Origin: Chitinophagales bacterium
GTDB lineage: Bacteria; Bacteroidota; Bacteroidia; Chitinophagales; Chitinophagaceae
NCBI GenBank assembly: GCA_015654495.1
Contig: JAATGW010000578.1
Coordinates: 1-5,727, forward strand
DNA length: 5,727 bases
Reading direction: 5' to 3'
The notes below the pieces were generated by a model. It worked only from the letters and a program-made list of their open reading frames with translations. It was not told the DNA's origin and made no database searches. Shown piece after piece: positions 1-5,301 of the stretch. Numbering within the stretch: the stretch's first letter is position 1; the number at the start of each line of letters is the position of its first letter. A program made the translations under genes and the position numbers.

Positions 1-127
1 ACAAACCTCTTTTAACCGTATAATCTGACTAATTCAAATAAATTAAAGTATGTTAGCAGCCTTTAAACCAGTCATTGATTCTAAAGTAAATCAGACCTGA
101 ATAATCAAAACAAAAACCTTTTTGAAT

Positions 128-928
128 ATGAAAGTTTTTTCGCGAGTAGTGGTAACCAGCGTCCTGTTGTTTATTTTCTCCCTGCCAGTACTTAGTCAGC
201 AGGTACTTTCCGCTATCGTCAAGAAGGGCGAGATCCGGGTAGGTATGACTGGCAATCAGCCTCCGTATTCCATGAAATCAAAAACCGGAGAATTGATTGG
301 CTATGAAGTTGATCTTGCGAACGCATTGGCGACCAATATGGGAGTTAAGCTGAAACTGGTTCAAATGCCGTTCTCAGAACTAATGGCAGCCCTTAAAGCA
401 GGTAAAATTGACGCAATCATGTCTGGCATGACCATGACCCCGGAGCGAAATCTGAGCGCTCTTTTTGCCGGCCCCTATGTACTTTCCGGAAAAACTTTAT
501 TAACCAAAGCAAGTAAGGTGGCGGAGTTTTCAGCAAACAATGCCACGAACCCTAAAAAATACAAGATAGTTAGTCTGAAAGGATCGACCAGCGAGAAATT
601 TGTAAAGGAAATCATGTCGAAGCACGAGCTTATTGCTGTAGATAACTACGACGCAGGTGTTCAGATGATCCTGAATGATCAGGCGGATGCTCTGGTAGCC
701 GACAAACCGATCTGTGTTATAACCCAGATGAAGAATCCGGGAAAAGATCTTGTGATTACTGAGGAACCATTAACAATTGAACCTATCGGAATGGCCTTAC
801 CTCCTGGCGATCCTCAGTTCCTTAATCTGGTGGTGAATTATCTCGCAACCTTACAAATTTCAGGTACTCTTCCGACACTTGAGAAAAAGTGGTTCAACGA
901 TGGCTCATGGATGCTTAATGTGGAATAA
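128..928 (+). CDS. Exported family-3 solute-binding protein (amino-acid ABC transporter type)
   Basis: This 266-aa protein is probably the periplasmic or envelope-anchored substrate receptor of an ABC importer for an amino acid or similar small polar compound. Residues 1-24 form a signal peptide with a hydrophobic core and an LSQ end; there is no lipobox cysteine. The mature part has the family-3 layout. GYEVDLANALATNM (58-71) fits the PROSITE family-3 signature, and D95 to R107 (with SGMTMTPER at 99-107) aligns with the HisJ ligand-binding segment. R107 matches the HisJ arginine that holds the alpha-carboxylate, and D192 in LVADK matches the aspartate that holds the alpha-amino group. KGST (151-154) is the usual domain-2 ligand loop. 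I chose ATG at 128; an in-frame TTG at 122 would add only two residues. No permease or ATPase gene lies nearby, so its transporter partner, if any, is encoded elsewhere. The exact ligand cannot be told. Confidence 0.92.
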   Translation: MKVFSRVVVTSVLLFIFSLPVLSQQVLSAIVKKGEIRVGMTGNQPPYSMKSKTGELIGYEVDLANALATNMGVKLKLVQMPFSELMAALKAGKIDAIMSGMTMTPERNLSALFAGPYVLSGKTLLTKASKVAEFSANNATNPKKYKIVSLKGSTSEKFVKEIMSKHELIAVDNYDAGVQMILNDQADALVADKPICVITQMKNPGKDLVITEEPLTIEPIGMALPPGDPQFLNLVVNYLATLQISGTLPTLEKKWFNDGSWMLNVE

Positions 929-1011
929 GGGAAAATTTACCGGGAGCGACCAGTATGGGTTTATGTTTATTTTCCGATTCGAAAAGAAATTTTCAGTGAA
1001 AATGCAGAATC

Positions 1012-1041
1012 CTTTGAACGTTCACCGTTGAACGTTCAAAG
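1012..1041. terminator. Perfect 13-bp hairpin between convergent genes, candidate bidirectional terminator
   Basis: CTTTGAACGTTCA (1012-1024) is the exact reverse complement of 1029-1041, with a four-base CCGT loop. It sits between the plus-strand solute-binding gene ending at 928 and the minus-strand hydrolase gene, and it covers the hydrolase stop codon and last five codons plus part of a sixth. Neither side has a clear T-run, so classic rho-independent termination is not certain. The same bases also form a direct repeat of TTGAACGTTCA (1014-1024 and 1028-1038), each holding the palindrome GAACGTTC, so a protein-binding site is an alternative. Confidence 0.6.
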
Positions 1042-2446
1042 ATCGCTTCAACCACCCGGTAATTATATTCAACACAACCGGTGAAATAGTTTGTTCAATC
1101 TGGTTGTATTCATTTAATGTACAGGTTTTACATTCCTGGAAAAGGTGATTCAGGCCTTCCAGTTCTTTTACCTCGTAGCTTTTTGATTTCCCTTCCTTCA
1201 ATGCCTGTTCAATTGCTGCAAGATTTGTTTTGGAAATTACCTGTATGTCATTACTTCCATTTAATGCAAGCACCTTCGCATTTATTTTCTTCAAATTAAT
1301 TGAAGGATAGTAACTAAGGAAATACCTGAACCATGGACGACCTACCTGGTTTATAAATTGATCAACGAAATCGCTTTTTGAGTTTTCATCTTTTATTCCT
1401 GTCGTGGCAACTACAATACCAGCAGGGTTAGCAGCAACCCATTTATCAACAACCAATCTGACATTGTCCTTTTGAGAAACAGTATCTGAAGACAGAATGG
1501 TACGAAGAATCTGGTTGTACAGAACAAGATATGCAGCCACATAATTTTCAGGCATCCCTGATTTTCTAAGCACAGCTTCATTCTGGTCATTCATTCCCTT
1601 CAATACATTCTCTCCGGGGCCCGCGAGCATAATCAGGAAATCAATATCCTTTCTTTCTGCTGCAATTATTTGTGCTATCATCCCGCCTTCACTGTGTCCG
1701 ATCAACCCCATCCTGCTTTTATCAACCTCCCTGCGACTTTTTAAATATTCGAAACTGACAATTGCATCATCAGCAAAATCACGGGAAGTAGCCGACATTA
1801 AATCACCTGTTGTTTTACCCATTCCCCGGTCATCTACCCTAAGCACAATAATACCATTCAGGGTAAGATGGTCTGCTATTACAGCGAATGGTTTATGACC
1901 CATTGTTTCCTCATCCCGGTTTTGCTGCCCCGAACCAGTAAGTAAAAGAACAGCGGGAAAGGGCCCGTTTCCTTTGGGAATTGTAATGGTGGCACCATAG
2001 GAAATGGATTTATTTTTATTATGATAAATGATATCTTCTGACTGATAAGGAAAAGGCGCGACCGGAGTTTGTGGCCGCTTCATTTCAGTAATCTTATTGA
2101 CCTTTTTAAAATCCAGCGGGAAAGACATACCCTGATTAAATATTCCGGCTATGACACTGTCATTTACAAACTTGCCAGCATACTTTGCCCGAAACTTGCT
2201 GATTTCCAAATAAACGCTGTCACCTTTGAGTGTAAAATTGTCTGCCTTTATATCTTTTATTCCCTGGTCGGGGCAGTGAAAACTGGCTACAGGATTCTGA
2301 GAAGCATCCTGCGAGAAGTGAAAGATCATCCGAAGCTCCACACCTGCATTCATCTTCCCCTCCCAAATTCCCAAATGCGCAGTTTGGGACTGACACCAGT
2401 ACACTGATGCAACGAATAATAGTAGGAATAAACCATGCCTTGTCAT
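1022..2446 (-). CDS. Exported serine alpha/beta hydrolase with N-terminal beta-rich domain
   Basis: This 474-aa protein is probably an envelope esterase or acyl hydrolase; the substrate is unknown. Residues 1-21 are a signal peptide ending in QSQ. An N-terminal domain of about 100 residues follows, with the conserved-looking CPDQGIKDI stretch seen in related Bacteroidota hydrolases. The hydrolase fold starts near residue 135: LTGSGQQNRD (169-178) is the likely oxyanion loop, DDRGMGKT (205-212) follows, and GHSEGG (250-255) is the nucleophile elbow. The inferred catalytic triad is S252, D400 (NGSND) and H434 (GLNHLF). CKTC (439-442) could form a disulfide outside the cytoplasm. I chose ATG at 2446, 17 bases after the sdpI stop, because it gives a compact signal peptide. 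An in-frame TTG at 2467 would add seven residues and overlap the sdpI stop as TTGA. Either way it is the last gene of the sdpR-sdpI operon. Confidence 0.9.
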   Translation of the reverse strand: MTRHGLFLLLFVASVYWCQSQTAHLGIWEGKMNAGVELRMIFHFSQDASQNPVASFHCPDQGIKDIKADNFTLKGDSVYLEISKFRAKYAGKFVNDSVIAGIFNQGMSFPLDFKKVNKITEMKRPQTPVAPFPYQSEDIIYHNKNKSISYGATITIPKGNGPFPAVLLLTGSGQQNRDEETMGHKPFAVIADHLTLNGIIVLRVDDRGMGKTTGDLMSATSRDFADDAIVSFEYLKSRREVDKSRMGLIGHSEGGMIAQIIAAERKDIDFLIMLAGPGENVLKGMNDQNEAVLRKSGMPENYVAAYLVLYNQILRTILSSDTVSQKDNVRLVVDKWVAANPAGIVVATTGIKDENSKSDFVDQFINQVGRPWFRYFLSYYPSINLKKINAKVLALNGSNDIQVISKTNLAAIEQALKEGKSKSYEVKELEGLNHLFQECKTCTLNEYNQIEQTISPVVLNIITGWLKRSLNVQR

Positions 2447-2463
2447 AGCTAATATTTTATTTG

Positions 2464-3120
2464 TCAATTCGATTTGCGGCGATAAATTCTATAAGAGTAT
2501 ACACCCGGGATAACAACCAACCCGATTATTAAAATTATCATCAGCGGAATAAGAAACTGCTTTGGCAAAAGAAAACTGACTATAATCAATATGATCCCTC
2601 CCACAAACCAGAGCTTACCGGCGAGCTGGTGGGTTTTCCGCCAATTCTCAGGATCATTTAATGTCCAGGGCAGCCTTATTCCGGCTATATAATTAGGCTT
2701 AAGATTATTCATGTAGTTCCCGATAATCACCACCAGCAATCCGAAAAATAGCGTTGCTACGCTGGTGTTTATTATCAGTGCATTTTTTGCCGAAAGAATA
2801 AGAAAGTAATTCATCGCTACAAGAAAAAGAGTAATGAAAAAACCCAGTTTGTGAAAAGAATAATCTGGCGTTTCACCTGTTACCTTAGGGTCTACGCTCT
2901 TTAAGTTCCGCATCAGCAGATAAAAAAATGCTGATGCTATGGAAAGTATAACTGTAGCAATTAAAAGCGTCTTCCTGCTTTGAATTTTTTCAAAAGCCCG
3001 GTTTAACTCAAACTTTGTTACAAAAGTTTCAGGTATGGAACTCCATGCTATAAATAAATATAAAACCGGAGAGAAGGCTAACAAAACGATCACTAAGTTG
3101 ATAACAGATTGCCTTTTCAT
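2464..3120 (-). CDS. sdpI: SdpI-family six-helix membrane protein (immunity/receptor type)
   Basis: This 218-aa integral membrane protein belongs to the SdpI/YhfL family. Hydrophobic segments lie near residues 6-26, 51-70, 91-111, 114-134, 166-185 and 188-208. The family hallmark sits between helices 4 and 5: GNYM (134-137), KPNYIAGIRLPWTL (141-154) and NWRKTHQLAGKLW (159-171). The N-terminal IPETFVTKF stretch is a weak form of the DUF1648 region. In B. subtilis, SdpI protects against the SdpC toxin and also acts as receptor, sequestering the repressor SdpR when SdpC is present. The gene directly follows the SdpR-type repressor with a five-base gap, as in B. subtilis, but no sdpABC genes are visible. 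The ligand here, and whether it gives immunity, are therefore unknown. The ATG at 3120 is preceded by an A-rich stretch (mostly A from 3145 to 3129), probably helping initiation. Confidence 0.9.
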   Translation of the reverse strand: MKRQSVINLVIVLLAFSPVLYLFIAWSSIPETFVTKFELNRAFEKIQSRKTLLIATVILSIASAFFYLLMRNLKSVDPKVTGETPDYSFHKLGFFITLFLVAMNYFLILSAKNALIINTSVATLFFGLLVVIIGNYMNNLKPNYIAGIRLPWTLNDPENWRKTHQLAGKLWFVGGIILIIVSFLLPKQFLIPLMIILIIGLVVIPGVYSYRIYRRKSN

Positions 3121-3125
3121 AATAG

Positions 3126-3392
3126 TTATTTTTTTTTCTTTTTTTGAAGACCTAAAAACCAGGCAATGACCTCGTCCAGGACGGTTGCGTTTAATGAATA
3201 GTATATAAACTGCCCTTTTTTAATAGAAGTTATAATATCAGCCTGTTTCAATAAATCAAGGTGGTGTGAAATACTGGGTTTAGAAATATTAAAGTGATCA
3301 GCAATATCCCCCGCTGTCATGTCTCCCGCTTTTAATAAATCAACAATCTCACGCCTGGTTTGATCATTTAAAGCCTTAAAGAGGATGTTCAT
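3126..3392 (-). CDS. sdpR: SdpR-type ArsR-family autorepressor
   Basis: This 88-aa winged-helix DNA-binding protein is probably the autorepressor of the operon that continues with sdpI and the hydrolase. It begins with the ArsR-type FKALNDQTRREIVDLL (5-20), then GDMTAGDIADHF (23-34) and the recognition-helix region SKPSISHHLDLLKQA (37-51). The wing KKGQFIYYSL (58-67) closes the fold. There is no cysteine anywhere, so the CxC metal site of ArsR/SmtB sensors is absent and a metal-sensing role is unlikely. The GDMTAGDIA and SKPSISHHL stretches are typical of the SdpR subgroup. The ATG at 3392 is preceded directly by a paired dyad that fits an autoregulatory operator. The C-terminus is five lysines from an A-tract that also holds a slippery heptamer (see 3129-3145). 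Confidence 0.92.
   Translation of the reverse strand: MNILFKALNDQTRREIVDLLKAGDMTAGDIADHFNISKPSISHHLDLLKQADIITSIKKGQFIYYSLNATVLDEVIAWFLGLQKKKKK
3129..3145 (-). other. A-tract with slippery heptamer A AAA AAG at the sdpR-sdpI junction
   Basis: Read on the minus strand this is A7-G-A9. The zero-frame codons are CAA AAA AAG, so A AAA AAG (3144-3138) is in the frame used by known bacterial -1 slippery sites such as the one in dnaX. A -1 shift there leads through GAA, two AAA codons, ATA, ACT and ATT straight into the sdpI ATG at 3120, with no stop. An AGG lies six bases upstream (3153-3151), closer than the dnaX stimulatory site, and no clear downstream hairpin is seen. The tract could instead only be an A-rich enhancer of sdpI translation, which is common in Bacteroidota. 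Confidence 0.45.
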
Positions 3393-3438
3393 AATTTAGA
3401 TGATTGACTAATTACATATTTAGTCAAATGTCTAAATA
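3393..3438 (-). promoter_or_regulatory. Tandem dyad operator and likely promoter of the sdpR operon
   Basis: Directly upstream of the sdpR ATG there are two related dyads. The distal one (3417-3438) has perfect arms, TATTTAG-N8-CTAAATA. The proximal one (3393-3414) has weaker arms, AATTTAG-N8-CTAATTA. Their centres are 24 bases apart. Together they also form one long dyad (3394-3411 against 3420-3437, 15 of 18 positions matching). Inverted repeats over the promoter are typical of ArsR-family autorepression. On the minus strand GACATTTG (3432-3425) is one mismatch from the Bacteroidota -7 box TAnnTTTG and lies inside the distal dyad, so bound repressor would block it. The -33 element is weak. 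Confidence 0.62.
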
Positions 3439-3790
3439 CTTTTCCGGATAACCTAATTTTTTTGAAAAAATATCTGTTAAGTCATGACGATTAAAAAATA
3501 CCGGCAGGCGGCATAGTATAGCACCCGCAATCACGCGCTGGGTGAAAAAAATCAACCAGTTAAATTTTCCTCCTGTGGTTTCTGGCTTCAAATCAACTCA
3601 CGGGCAGGGCGAAAACAAGGCCCGGGATCCATGGGCTGCCGCGTATATCAATGAATTGTTCCGAAATTTTGGCCTGAAATAAATGCCACGTACCCAGGCC
3701 TATATACAGCCTTTTATCTCCTTAATTTGGTTGAGAATGACCGTGTTTCTATCACACTGACACAGATTTCCCATTTTGGTAACTTTTTAA
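3439..3790. other. Intergenic stretch without a confident gene
   Basis: This space between the divergent sdpR and higB genes holds the distal upstream region of both. The only protein-like content is an open plus-strand frame from 3488 to the TAA at 3682, listed separately. A GGCCTG/CAGGCC pair (3671-3676 and 3695-3700, 18-base loop) straddles the end of that frame and is a weak terminator candidate. I see no RNA gene. Confidence 0.5.
3488..3682 (+). other. Short protein-like open frame, possible 3' remnant of a lost gene
   Basis: The frame is open for 64 codons from just after an in-frame TGA at 3485-3487 to the TAA at 3680-3682. No ATG is present; GTG at 3542 would give 46 residues. The last part contains DPWAAAYINELF and ends in a lysine before the stop, which reads like the end of a real protein. 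I do not recognise a family. It may be the tail of a decayed gene next to the higBA module, or chance. Confidence 0.18.
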
Positions 3791-3798
3791 TACCTTTG
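3791..3798 (+). promoter_or_regulatory. Bacteroidota -7 box of the higBA promoter
   Basis: TACCTTTG is an exact match to the Bacteroidota -7 consensus TAnnTTTG. The expected -33 TTTG, about 19 to 21 bases upstream, is only approximated by TTTC at 3767-3770. Transcription would then start near 3803, leaving a leader of only about nine bases before the higB TTG start. Confidence 0.55.
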
Positions 3799-3802
3799 AA
3801 GA

Positions 3803-3823
3803 AATTACTTTTTGAGAGTAATT
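3803..3823 (+). promoter_or_regulatory. 7-bp dyad around the higB start, candidate HigA operator
   Basis: AATTACT (3803-3809) and AGTAATT (3817-3823) are perfect inverted arms around a seven-base spacer. The dyad lies just downstream of the -7 box and includes the higB TTG start in its spacer. HigA-type antitoxins normally repress their own operon through palindromes over the promoter, so this is the best operator candidate here. In RNA it could also form a small hairpin with the start codon in the loop. Confidence 0.45.
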
Positions 3824-4105
3824 GCCAAAAAAATACTCAGAGAGTTTTGGGAAAAGCATCGGGACTGTGAGCAGTCACTGAAATCATGGTTTCAGGAAGC
3901 CTCAAAGGCAGAATGGACAAATTTGAACGAACTAAAATCTGAGTATCCAACCGCAAGTATTATTGGAGACAATAGGATTGTATTTAACGTTAAGGGAAAT
4001 AATTATCGTTTAATTGTAAAAATTAACTTTGATTATCAGATGGTCTGGATTCGATTTATCGGAACACATGCGGAATACGACAAAATAAATGCTAAAACTA
4101 TTTAA
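3812..4105 (+). CDS. higB: HigB-type mRNA interferase toxin
   Basis: This 97-aa protein is a RelE-fold toxin of the HigB_toxin family, expected to cut translated mRNA at the ribosome and so slow growth when free of antitoxin. Family marks are the start MRVIAKKILREFWEKH (1-16), the central NRIVFNVKGNNYRLIVKI (54-71) and the C-terminal WIRFIGTHAEYDKI (79-92). Basic and aromatic residues such as R55, K61, R66, R81, H86 and Y89 are candidates for RNA binding and cleavage. The length is normal for the family and the frame is intact. The start is TTG at 3812. It is chosen because MRVIAKK is the usual beginning of these toxins and no ATG or GTG gives it. The rare start and very short leader would keep toxin synthesis low. 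The antitoxin gene follows after one base. Confidence 0.93.
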   Translation: MRVIAKKILREFWEKHRDCEQSLKSWFQEASKAEWTNLNELKSEYPTASIIGDNRIVFNVKGNNYRLIVKINFDYQMVWIRFIGTHAEYDKINAKTI

Positions 4106-4106
4106 C

Positions 4107-4463
4107 ATGAACATCAGGCCCATAAAAACAAAGAAAGATTACGAACGGGCAATATCAAGACTTGAAAAATTATTTGATGCAAAAAAAGGTACACCGGAAG
4201 GCGATGAACTGGAGGTACTAGGTTTGCTCATTGAAAAATATGAAACTGAAACATTTCCGATTGATCTCCCAGACCCGGTAGAAGCTATTAAATTCAGAAT
4301 GGAACAATTGGGTTTAACACAAACAGATCTTGCAAATGTCATCGGCCAAAAAAGCCGCGCCAGTGAAATTCTGTCCAGAAAGAGAAAACTTTCATTGGAT
4401 ATGATTCGCCAGCTTCATGCTGAGTGGAAGATTCCAACAGAGGTTTTGGTACAGGCTTATTGA
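4107..4463 (+). CDS. higA: HigA-type antitoxin and HTH autorepressor
   Basis: This 118-aa protein is the partner that binds and neutralises HigB and represses the operon. The N-terminal helical part, MNIRPIKTKKDYERAI then GTPEGDELEVL (28-38), is typical of HigA antitoxins paired with this toxin type. PDPVEAIKFRMEQLGL (55-70) leads into a Cro/C1-type helix-turn-helix: LTQTDLANVIG (70-80) is the first HTH helix and SRASEILS (83-90) the recognition helix, followed by RKLSLDMIRQL (93-103). The protein is complete. I chose ATG at 4107, one base after the higB stop, because it gives the usual MNIRPI start. An in-frame ATG at 4089 overlaps higB and would add six atypical residues. Toxin-first order is the standard higBA arrangement. 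Confidence 0.94.
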   Translation: MNIRPIKTKKDYERAISRLEKLFDAKKGTPEGDELEVLGLLIEKYETETFPIDLPDPVEAIKFRMEQLGLTQTDLANVIGQKSRASEILSRKRKLSLDMIRQLHAEWKIPTEVLVQAY

Positions 4464-4794
4464 ATTATACCGAACAGATCGCCCCTCCCCCTGTTCAGTA
4501 CTGGATATCCCCGGATGGACATTGCGTCAACTGTAGATTCCCTTGTAGTTGGCAATAACCAACTATCGGAAAAGATTTTATACAAACCAGGTTTAGGTTC
4601 CGCGGCAAAAAGTTGCCGGATGAGTTTTAGCACAGTTGTTTCCTGGTAATTTATAAATTGAACCTGAACATATCATTATTCTCCTCTCCTTGTTCCCCAG
4701 CGATACCAGTAGCTCTCAATTTAACCAGACCTTTAATTTTTCTCTCCTGAGATATGTATGGAATTCTTCACAATGAAACTCTTAGTATCTGACA
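4464..4794. other. Intergenic stretch with three small hairpins, no supported gene
   Basis: There is no convincing gene here; the longest ATG-started plus-strand frame noted (4515-4649, 44 residues) matches nothing I know. Three inverted repeats occur downstream of higA: GAACAG/CTGTTC (4472-4477 and 4491-4496), TAGTTGG/CCAACTA (4546-4552 and 4559-4565) and CGGCAA/TTGCCG (4603-4608 and 4613-4618). The second is followed by ATTTTAT and the third by GTTTTAG, so either could end higBA transcription. The remainder (about 4675-4745) is pyrimidine-rich. Confidence 0.45.
4546..4582 (+). terminator. Hairpin followed by a short T-stretch, possible higBA terminator
   Basis: TAGTTGG and CCAACTA form a perfect 7-bp stem with a six-base CAATAA loop. 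ATTTTATA lies 10 bases further on, 83 to 119 bases after the higA stop. The stem is modest and the T-stretch is short and not adjacent, so this is a candidate only. Confidence 0.3.
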
Positions 4795-4800
4795 ATGAGA

Positions 4801-5301
4801 ATGAATGCGAATAAACTGGTTATACTAACCCTCCTATTTATTGCGAAATGTGGTGTAAGTCAGGAAAATAACAGTGACACGATTACTTTATTTAACCCTT
4901 GAAGCTTCGGAAAAGATACGATGTATATCAAAACAAGCTTTATAGAATGTGGTGAATGGGGCGGACATCTGGAGGAAATCAAAATTTATTTTTCTGACCG
5001 TATTTGTTATGCGAGTTACGAGAAATATTCGGCAGATTGCAATTCTGTAAAGATTAACAATGAAAGGCCAATTCAAACACTTGTGAGTAAATTCGTCAGA
5101 CGATTTGGAAACTTTGAACAGCTTTTACTCCGGGCCTATATCCATTCTCTAATCGACCTGAAATTTTCAGAAAGTGATTTTGGTCATTCTTATATGATAA
5201 GCGAAGTAAAATTTCGATCACAAATAAATTTATTTGTAACAAGCTGGTCGACGGAAGTGGCGACAAATTATAATAAACTTAAATCGGCCTTAGCAAATTA
5301 A
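4801..5301 (+). pseudogene. Small exported protein of unknown function, interrupted by an in-frame TGA
   Basis: From ATG at 4801 (or 4795, two codons earlier) the frame encodes a signal peptide, with LVILTLLFIAKCGVSQ at 6-21, then a short linker. A TGA at 4900-4902 stops it after 33 residues. The same frame continues without interruption to TAA at 5299-5301. Read as one gene it would be about 166 codons: an exported protein with SFIECGEWGGHLEEIKIYF (46-64), a CGEWGGH-type stretch I associate with small hypothetical Bacteroidota proteins. Because the signal peptide and the body share one frame, a single point mutation to TGA is the simplest explanation. A sequencing error is the main alternative. 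UGA recoding is less likely; I see no supporting element. Function is unknown. Confidence 0.6.
4921..5301 (+). CDS. Open 3' part of the interrupted exported protein (alternative reading)
   Basis: If translation restarts after the TGA, ATG at 4921 gives 126 aa starting MYIKTSFIECGEWGG. This would be a cytoplasmic product without the signal peptide encoded at 4801-4863, so it is probably not functional as the native protein. Cysteines at residues 10, 24 and 40 would fit disulfides outside the cytoplasm, supporting the view that it was meant to be exported. An automatic annotation would probably list this shorter frame as a hypothetical protein. Confidence 0.4.
   Translation: MYIKTSFIECGEWGGHLEEIKIYFSDRICYASYEKYSADCNSVKINNERPIQTLVSKFVRRFGNFEQLLLRAYIHSLIDLKFSESDFGHSYMISEVKFRSQINLFVTSWSTEVATNYNKLKSALAN

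Noticed and set aside
49..56. TATGTTAG as a -7 box for the solute-binding protein gene
   Set aside because: It has one mismatch to TAnnTTTG and no good -33 partner at the right distance, which is too weak to list as a promoter.
1117..1299. Plus-strand 60-codon frame inside the hydrolase gene
   Set aside because: It lies antisense to a well-supported hydrolase and its product shows no family features.
2069..2407. Plus-strand 112-codon frame inside the hydrolase gene
   Set aside because: It is antisense to the signal peptide and N-terminal domain of the hydrolase, and nothing in its product is recognisable.
4089..4106. Upstream ATG at 4089 as the higA start, overlapping higB
   Set aside because: The usual HigA beginning is MNIRPI-like, which fits ATG at 4107; the six extra residues are atypical.
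4139..4342. Minus-strand frame of 67 codons over higA
   Set aside because: It is a shadow of the clear HigA antitoxin; the serine-rich product is typical of reading a lysine- and glutamate-rich gene backwards.
4888..5076. Minus-strand frame of 62 codons over the interrupted exported protein
   Set aside because: The plus-strand frame continues the signal-peptide frame and contains the CGEWGGH stretch, so the minus frame is a shadow.
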